Source: Chromatiaceae bacterium (GTDB lineage: Bacteria > Pseudomonadota > Gammaproteobacteria > Chromatiales > Chromatiaceae). From it: a stretch of DNA of 6,585 nt. Shown here in pieces: positions 1 through 3,658 of this stretch (position 1 is its first letter; each line of letters opens with the position of its first letter). A model generated the notes under the pieces. That model saw only the letters and a list, made by a program, of their open reading frames with translations, made no database searches and was not told the DNA's origin. Both the position numbers and the translations under genes were made by a program. The stretch lies in contig JAFGTZ010000330.1 in the NCBI GenBank assembly GCA_016938795.1, positions 1-6,585 on the forward strand. Direction: 5' to 3'.

Positions 1-153
1 ATCGACGAGGCCATCCGCAGCGATCCCGAGTCGATTCTCAAGCGCTTCGATCCTGAGGTGGTGCTTAGGCGATTTGATCCCGAGGAGGTGCTTGGGCGAT
101 TTGATCCTGCCACCATCGAAGCCTGGCTGGCTAAACAGCGTCGGGATTCCTGA
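1..153 (+). CDS. C-terminal end of an unidentified protein with RFDPE repeats (5' end outside window)
   Basis: Frame 1 is open from the window edge to a TGA at 151-153 and gives 50 residues. It starts IDEAIRSDPE and ends with a Trp-containing tail (IEAWLAKQRRDS). Between them is a 9-residue unit of the form L-x-R-F-D-P-E/A-x-x in three tandem copies (about residues 13-39, bases 37-117); the second and third copies are nearly identical in DNA. Similar short degenerate repeats of the R-F/L-D/S-P-E-E type occur at the C-termini of Rpn/PD-(D/E)XK transposase-like nucleases and of uncharacterised proteins in cyanobacteria and purple sulfur bacteria. That link is inference, because no catalytic domain is inside the window. 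The tail is charged, with no membrane segment. The reading frame is likely real because the repeat is kept in frame; the function is not known. Confidence 0.6.
   Translation: MDEAIRSDPESILKRFDPEVVLRRFDPEEVLGRFDPATIEAWLAKQRRDS
37..117 (+). repeat. 27-bp tandem repeat, three copies, in-frame
   Basis: Three consecutive 27-bp units (37-63, 64-90, 91-117) encode L-K-R-F-D-P-E, L-R-R-F-D-P-E and L-G-R-F-D-P-A variants. Units 2 and 3 share the run CGATTTGATCC and a GAGGTGCTT-type stretch just before it, whereas unit 1 uses different synonymous codons (CGC TTC GAT). This suggests a recent duplication of the last units on top of an older protein repeat. The 27-bp length preserves the frame, so copy number can vary without destroying the protein. 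Confidence 0.7.
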
Positions 154-174
154 GCCGGCCAGCGGCGTAACTTG

Positions 175-233
175 GGTTGCCCGTCCTGGAATATTGGCGG
201 TTTGATAATGGAATGGCGAACGGACGGGCAACC
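175..233. repeat. Perfect 12-bp inverted repeat with 35-nt loop
   Basis: GGTTGCCCGTCC at 175-186 is matched exactly by its reverse complement at 222-233. An outer, imperfect pair (GCCGGCCA at 154-161 against TGACCGGC at 234-241, one mismatch) extends the symmetry, with a one-sided 13-base bulge on the left arm. The outer left arm begins directly after the stop codon of the upstream gene. No T-tract follows, so a classical intrinsic terminator is not supported. It could be an RNA hairpin protecting the 3' end, a bidirectional transcription block between the converging genes on either side, or the remnant of a small palindromic mobile repeat. Confidence 0.6.
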
Positions 234-245
234 TGACCGGCGAAG

Positions 246-278
246 CTGGAAGCTGCTTCCACGGGTGGAGCCTTCGCC
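246..278. repeat. Intergenic palindromic repeat, copy A
   Basis: This stretch contains the palindrome GGAAGC-T-GCTTCC (248-260), followed by ACGGGTGG and then CCTTCGCC. The outer bases GGCGAAG (239-245) and CTTCGCC (272-278) also pair. The same string CTGGAAG..GCTTCCACGGGTGG..TTCGCC recurs at 996-1026 in the same orientation. Two long shared blocks in non-coding DNA on both sides of the toxin-antitoxin pair point to a dispersed repeat family rather than chance. Confidence 0.65.
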
Positions 279-315
279 TGTGTAAGCGGCGTCTAGCGGC
301 ACTCGGGAGCTGGCC

Positions 316-624
316 TCATGCCGCCGTCTCGATCAAGACTTCAGGATGTTTGACGATGATTTTCAGCAGGCATAACACCGCGCCTGGCGGCGTGAAGCGC
401 CCTTGCTCCCAGTCGCGCAATGTCGCCACCGGCGTCTGAATTAGATCGGCAAACTGCGGTTGCGAAAGCCCTAGCGCCTGACGCGCGGATCGGACGAGCA
501 TTTGCTCTGGGGTGGTGGTGCGCGCGGCCAAGCCGTCGCGCATTTCGGCCAGGCTTTCGCGCAGACCCGGCACGGCTTCACCCGCGTCCTCTTCGATGGC
601 GTTGGCGATCTGATCGATGTTCAC
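316..624 (-). CDS. XRE-family helix-turn-helix antitoxin of a type II toxin-antitoxin pair
   Basis: This gene encodes a 102-residue protein read leftward from a GTG at 624-622 to a TGA at 318-316. The N-terminal 40 residues (IDQIANAIEEDAGEAVPGL...) are acidic and probably contact the toxin. Residues about 43-90 form a Cro/XRE helix-turn-helix: ARQALGLSQPQFADLI, then the recognition-helix region TPVATLRDWEQG (64-75), then PPGA and a hydrophobic closing helix. This layout is typical of antitoxins encoded after a RelE/HigB-type toxin: the protein binds and neutralises the toxin and represses its own promoter. The GTG start overlaps the toxin stop (GTGA), which implies translational coupling and explains the lack of a separate ribosome binding site. 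The frame stays open upstream to 1152, but that extension runs antisense to the whole toxin gene and reads as unlike any protein, so the GTG is preferred. The HigA-like assignment comes from layout and motifs. Confidence 0.87.
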   Translation of the reverse strand: MNIDQIANAIEEDAGEAVPGLRESLAEMRDGLAARTTTPEQMLVRSARQALGLSQPQFADLIQTPVATLRDWEQGRFTPPGAVLCLLKIIVKHPEVLIETAA

Positions 625-920
625 TGGGCGGCCCTCCGGATGTCGTTGGGTTGGATGTTGGACTGGTTCGACTTCGCATAGATCGCAACCAAGCAGACGA
701 CGCCGTGCGCCGTGAGGTTGAAGTAGATCACGCGCGCACCGCCACGCTTGCCCTTGGACTGAGCTGCCCAGCGTACTTTCCGCGCGCCATCGGCGCCGGG
801 AATCACATCGCCGGCCAGCGGGTTTTGAGCGATCCAGGTCACGAAATCGAGCCGCTCGTCCTCCGACCAGATGGCATCGGCCTGTTTCTGAAAAGTCGGG
901 GTTTCGATGACGGTTCGCAT
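621..920 (-). CDS. RelE/HigB-like type II toxin
   Basis: This gene encodes a 99-residue protein from an ATG at 920-918. It begins MRTVIETPTFQKQADAIW and contains IAQNPLAGDVIPGADGARKVRW (about 30-51), a basic KGKRGGARVIYF block (57-67) and a final strand with VCLVAIYAK (75-83). These are hallmarks of the RelE/HigB-like toxin family, small mRNA interferases that cut translated mRNA at the ribosome; catalysis uses scattered basic and aromatic side chains (here plausibly K48, R50, R63, Y81, K83), not a fixed motif. The frame opens at a TTG at 956, but the inner ATG matches the family N-terminus and leaves the palindromic operator outside the gene. No good Shine-Dalgarno sequence precedes the ATG. 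The antitoxin follows with a 4-base overlap. The toxin-first order resembles higBA. The pair looks less GC-biased at third codon positions than serB and the kinase, consistent with acquisition by transfer. No visible lesion, so it is likely functional. Confidence 0.87.
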   Translation of the reverse strand: MRTVIETPTFQKQADAIWSEDERLDFVTWIAQNPLAGDVIPGADGARKVRWAAQSKGKRGGARVIYFNLTAHGVVCLVAIYAKSNQSNIQPNDIRRAAQ

Positions 921-931
921 CGGCAGGATGG

Positions 932-946
932 TACGGGATTCCCGTA
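932..946 (-). promoter_or_regulatory. Palindromic operator overlapping the toxin-antitoxin promoter (candidate)
   Basis: TACGGGA-T-TCCCGTA is a perfect 7+1+7 inverted repeat lying 11 bases upstream of the toxin ATG. On the minus strand it reads TAATACGGGAATCCCGTA, so a TAATAC hexamer resembling a sigma-70 -10 box (949-944) overlaps its left half. No convincing -35 box is seen; TTCAGT at 970-965 is at a poor 15-base spacing. Binding of the antitoxin's helix-turn-helix here would block transcription, the usual conditional autoregulation of such modules. The symmetry is directly visible; its role is inferred. Confidence 0.65.
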
Positions 947-995
947 TTAGACGCAATCGCTTCCACTGAAGAGGCGCATCGTCCTCTGTTCGTGG

Positions 996-1046
996 CTGGA
1001 AGTCGCTTCCACGGGTGGCTTTCGCCGCTGGAAGCGGCTTCCAGCC
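996..1046. repeat. Intergenic palindromic repeat, copies B and C in tandem
   Basis: Copy B (996-1026) has CTGGAAG-TC-GCTTCCACGGGTGG followed by CTTTCGCC and closely matches copy A at 246-278. Copy C follows at once and is a clean palindrome, GCTGGAAGC-G-GCTTCCAGC (1027-1045). A partial match, TCGCTTCCAC, also sits at 957-966. The units lie between the toxin-antitoxin promoter and serB, which are transcribed away from each other. They look like REP-type short palindromes. The rest of the 921-1187 gap shows no gene; only a weak TATCAT (1147-1152) could serve as a serB -10 box. Confidence 0.65.
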
Positions 1047-1187
1047 GCGAGAACCAGGCGCTGAGGTTGAGAGCCTGCGATCGGCGCTTGGGGCAGGCGC
1101 AATGGCGGATCAAGGCGCTCAGGTGCGCATCGCATGGTGTCTGCTCTATCATTGAGATTGAGTCAGCGTCGATTGTGATCGCACAAC

Positions 1188-2417
1188 ATGAGTGAAATCG
1201 TTTTAATAAGTGTCGCGGGCGAAGATCGCCCCGGCATTATTGCCAGCCTCACCCAGGCGCTGGCGCGCTATCAAATTCCGATTCTCGATATCGGACAGTC
1301 CACCATTCACAATGCGCTTGCGCTCGGTCTGCTCGTCGAGCTGCCCGACGCGGCGGAAAGTCAGGGCGTGTTTCGCGATCTGCTCTTTGCCGCGCACGGC
1401 ATGGGGCTCGATATCCGCTTTACCCCCATCGCCTCCGACGACTATGAGGATTGGGTGCGCGAACAGGGCCAGCCGCGCCATGTGCTGACCCTGCTCGGGC
1501 GTGAGATTGGCGCCGAGCATCTGGCGCGGGTTGCCGCGCTCATTGCCGAGCGCGGGCTCAATGTCGATCGCATCACGCGCCTCACCGGGCGCATCTCGCG
1601 TCGCGCGCGCGGCGCCCATCCGCTCGCCTCGGTGGAGCTGTCGGTGCGTGGCGCGGTGCCCGATCTGGCCGCGCTGCACGCGGATTTTCTCGCGCTCGGT
1701 CAGGACATGGCGCTCGATGTGGCCATCCAGAAGGACGACATCTTCCGGCGCAACCGCCGTCTGGTGTGCTTCGACATGGACTCGACCCTGATCCAGACCG
1801 AGGTGATCGACGAGCTGGCCGCCGCTGCCGGGGTGGGCGAGCAGGTGGCCGCCATTACCGAGGCGGCCATGCGCGGCGAGCTCGATTTCAAGGAGAGCTT
1901 CCGGCGTCGCATGGCGCTGCTCGAAGGGCTCGATGAGAGGGTGCTTGCCGGCATCGCCGAGCGTCTGCCCATCACCGAGGGCGCCGATCGGCTGATCGCC
2001 ACGCTCAAGCGCCTGGGCTATCGCATCGCCATTCTCTCGGGCGGCTTTACCTATTTTGCCGAGCATCTGCAGCGGCGTTTCGGCATCGACTATGTCCACG
2101 CCAACCGGCTCGAATTCCGCGATGGGCGTCTCACCGGCGCGGTCAGCGGCGAGATTATCGACGGCGCGCGCAAGGCCGAGCTGCTGTGCGAGATTGCCGC
2201 GCGCGAGGGCATCCATCCCGAGCAGGTCATTGCCGTGGGCGATGGCGCCAATGATCTGCCCATGCTGGCCATCGCCGGGCTGGGCATCGCCTTTCACGCC
2301 AAGCCCATCGTGACCCGTCAGGCGCGCCATTCCATCGCCACTGTGGGGCTCGACGGTATTCTCTATCTGCTCGGGATGCGCGATCGCGATCTCGAAGGAC
2401 TGGATCGGCTCGGCTGA
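1188..2417 (+). CDS. serB: Phosphoserine phosphatase SerB with two N-terminal ACT domains
   Basis: SerB hydrolyses O-phospho-L-serine to serine, the last step of the phosphorylated serine pathway, in the cytoplasm. The 409-residue product starts with two ACT-type regulatory segments (about 1-85, opening IVLISVAGEDRPGIIASL, and 97-180, with VLTLLGREIGAEHLARVAALI), which in this family can bind serine or other amino acids. A HAD phosphatase domain follows: motif I CFDMDST (nucleophile D196, acid/base D198), a helical cap with TEVIDELA and GELDFKESFRRR, motif II LSGGFTYFA (S284), motif III K329, and motif IV VGDGANDLPML (351-360). All catalytic residues are present. The length is above the 322 residues of E. 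coli SerB and close to tandem-ACT forms such as mycobacterial SerB2. The ATG at 1188 gives the expected N-terminus although its ribosome binding site is weak. It stands alone behind the repeat region; the next gene starts 74 bases after its stop. Confidence 0.96.
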   Translation: MSEIVLISVAGEDRPGIIASLTQALARYQIPILDIGQSTIHNALALGLLVELPDAAESQGVFRDLLFAAHGMGLDIRFTPIASDDYEDWVREQGQPRHVLTLLGREIGAEHLARVAALIAERGLNVDRITRLTGRISRRARGAHPLASVELSVRGAVPDLAALHADFLALGQDMALDVAIQKDDIFRRNRRLVCFDMDSTLIQTEVIDELAAAAGVGEQVAAITEAAMRGELDFKESFRRRMALLEGLDERVLAGIAERLPITEGADRLIATLKRLGYRIAILSGGFTYFAEHLQRRFGIDYVHANRLEFRDGRLTGAVSGEIIDGARKAELLCEIAAREGIHPEQVIAVGDGANDLPMLAIAGLGIAFHAKPIVTRQARHSIATVGLDGILYLLGMRDRDLEGLDRLG

Positions 2418-2491
2418 GCGCGCGACACTCGCGGAATGTTTCCGGGAGCCCGCCACGGCCCCAATGCTCTGGAGAAGATCGCGAGGTGCGC

Positions 2492-2941
2492 ATGCCGACC
2501 ATTCTGATCGTCGATGACACGCCGGAGAACCTGGAGGTGCTCTCGGGGCTTCTGGCGCCGACCTATCGGGTGCGCGCGGTGCGCTCGGGCGAGCGCGCGC
2601 TCAAGGCCGCACAGACACCGCCGCGCCCCGATCTGGTGCTGCTCGATGTGATGATGCCGCAGATGGACGGCTACGAGGTGTTGCGCCGGCTGCGCGCCGA
2701 TCCGCTCAGCGCCGATATTCCGGTGATCTTCGTCACCGCGCTCGATGCCATGGGCGATGAGGAATACGGGCTCGGGCTTGGCGCCGTGGACTACATCACC
2801 AAGCCGATTCGCCCGCCCATCGTGCTGGCGCGGGTGCGCACCCATCTGGAGCTGGCCGCCGCGCGCCAGCGTCTGCGCGCGCGCAACCGCAATCTGGAGG
2901 CCGAGGTGGCGCGCCGTCTGGAGGAGACGCTCATCACCTAG
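2492..2941 (+). CDS. Response regulator receiver domain, cut off from its HD-GYP output by an in-frame amber codon
   Basis: The visible product is 149 residues. It begins MPTILIVDDTPENLEVL with the acidic pair D8/D9. The phosphoacceptor is D52 in LVLLDVMMPQMDGYEVL, with T82 in VIFVTALD and K104 in DYITKPIRPP, so the CheY-like fold and all key residues are intact. Residues about 118-148 form an amphipathic linker rich in Arg, Leu and Glu, likely coiled coil. This is exactly the linker of RpfG-type regulators, which continue into an HD-GYP domain, but here TAG at 2939-2941 ends the frame. The next segment is in the same frame, so the natural gene is probably 2492-3595 (367 codons plus stop). 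GAGG at 2483-2486 lies five bases before the ATG at 2492, preferred over the in-frame GTG at 2486. As it stands the product is a lone receiver, a broken regulator unless the TAG is read through or is a sequence error. Confidence 0.85.
   Translation: MPTILIVDDTPENLEVLSGLLAPTYRVRAVRSGERALKAAQTPPRPDLVLLDVMMPQMDGYEVLRRLRADPLSADIPVIFVTALDAMGDEEYGLGLGAVDYITKPIRPPIVLARVRTHLELAAARQRLRARNRNLEAEVARRLEETLIT
2939..2941 (+). other. In-frame amber codon splitting the receiver-HD-GYP gene
   Basis: The frame reads ...LEETLIT-TAG-EVSIRALAHLAEIRDPETGNH. In RpfG-family regulators the equivalent junction is normally T-Q-D/E-V-T/S-I, so the stop sits at the usual Gln; CAG to TAG needs one transition. Bases 2940-2948 read AGGAGGTGA, a 9-base match to the 16S anti-Shine-Dalgarno complement, but CAG GAG GTG AGC would create the same string, so it may simply be a by-product of the codons. 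A GTG lies four bases after the stop. Confidence 0.9.
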
Positions 2942-2944
2942 GAG

Positions 2945-3595
2945 GTGAGCATCCGCGCCCTGGCCCATCTGGCCGAGATTCGCGATCCCGAGACCGGCAA
3001 TCATCTGCGCCGCACCCAGGGCTATGTGGGCATTCTGGCCCGTCAGTTGAGCGACCATCCGCGCTTTGCCGGTTTTCTCGACGAGCGCAACATCCAGCTG
3101 CTGGTGAAATCCGCGCCCCTACACGATATCGGCAAGGTCGGCATCCCCGATCACATCCTGCTCAAGCCGGGCAAGCTCACCCCTGATGAATGGGCCATCA
3201 TGAAGACCCACAGCCAGCTTGGCAGCGACGCCATTGCCCTGGCCGAGCGCGAGGCCGAGCGTCCGGTCGAGTTTCTCGGCATGGCGCGCGATATTGCCCA
3301 TTATCACCATGAAAAATGGGACGGTTCTGGCTATCCCGAAGGACTAGCCGCAGACGCCATCCCCATTTCGGCGCGGCTCATGGCGCTCGCCGATGTGTTC
3401 GACGCCCTGACCTCCTGGCGGGTCTACAAGCCGCCCATCCCCTTCGACGAGTCGGTGGCCATCATCCGCGAGGGGCGCGCTCAGCATTTCGATCCCGACG
3501 TGGTGGACGCCTTTCTCGCCTGTCTCGACGACTTCGCCGCCATCGCCGCGCACTATCTCGATACCGAGGACGATGTGCGCGCCCGGTTCCGCTGA
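2945..3595 (+). CDS. HD-GYP domain (cyclic-di-GMP phosphodiesterase family), downstream half of a split response regulator
   Basis: From the GTG at 2945 this segment encodes 216 residues spanning an entire HD-GYP domain. It begins SIRALAHLAEIRDPETGNHLRRT and contains the HD pair H60-D61 (LHDIGKVGIPDHILLKPGKL), H89 in MKTHSQLG, HYHHEKWDGSGYP with GYP at 129-131, and ADVFDALT followed by YKPP. Metal and substrate residues look intact, so the fold should hydrolyse c-di-GMP, by family knowledge. The residue after DALTS is Trp (TSWRVYK), where charged residues are more usual. It starts without a linker because it is the continuation of the receiver frame. The GTG is four bases beyond the amber codon, so expression could come only from reinitiation, read-through, or a correction of the sequence. 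The overlapping AGGAGG leaves no normal spacing to this GTG. I call it the 3' half of a disrupted gene that may still be made. The kinase gene starts 63 bases downstream. Confidence 0.82.
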   Translation: MSIRALAHLAEIRDPETGNHLRRTQGYVGILARQLSDHPRFAGFLDERNIQLLVKSAPLHDIGKVGIPDHILLKPGKLTPDEWAIMKTHSQLGSDAIALAEREAERPVEFLGMARDIAHYHHEKWDGSGYPEGLAADAIPISARLMALADVFDALTSWRVYKPPIPFDESVAIIREGRAQHFDPDVVDAFLACLDDFAAIAAHYLDTEDDVRARFR

Positions 3596-3648
3596 GGCGC
3601 GCGGCGCGCGTCCACACCTCACCCTTTTTGCACAGTCTCCCAGGTTCC

Positions 3649-3652
3649 GGAG
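3649..3652 (+). promoter_or_regulatory. Ribosome binding site of the CBS/PAS/GAF kinase
   Basis: GGAG at 3649-3652 lies six bases before the ATG at 3659. It sets the start of the long kinase gene ahead of the first CBS domain, leaving an intergenic gap of only 63 bases after the HD-GYP stop. The short gap and same strand favour cotranscription with the regulator. Confidence 0.65.
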
Positions 3653-3658
3653 CACCCC

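Noticed and set aside
420..950. 176-codon plus-strand open frame across the toxin-antitoxin pair
   Set aside because: It is antisense to two proteins with clear family features, and the translation is Arg/Pro-rich without motifs.
996..1046. CRISPR-like array from the closely spaced repeats
   Set aside because: Only two adjacent, unequal palindromic units with no spacers of regular length.
625..1152. N-terminal extension of the antitoxin frame up to an upstream ATG
   Set aside because: The extension runs through the toxin gene in another frame, and its composition is unlike a protein domain. The GTG at 624 gives the family-like length and the GTGA overlap.
992..1195. 67-codon plus-strand open frame before serB
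   Set aside because: It is made largely of the palindromic repeats, has no ribosome binding site, and overlaps the serB start.
2432..2444. Small hairpin CGGAA-TGT-TTCCG between serB and the receiver gene
   Set aside because: A 5-bp stem without a T-tract; easily expected by chance.
1203..2456. 417-codon open frame on the minus strand opposite serB
   Set aside because: The plus strand carries an intact SerB with all motifs; the antisense translation is low-complexity and resembles no family.
3597..3629. Possible terminator after the HD-GYP gene: GCGCG-CGG-CGCGC followed by a T-run
   Set aside because: The stem is only 5 bp and the T-run starts more than ten bases after it, so the geometry does not fit an intrinsic terminator.
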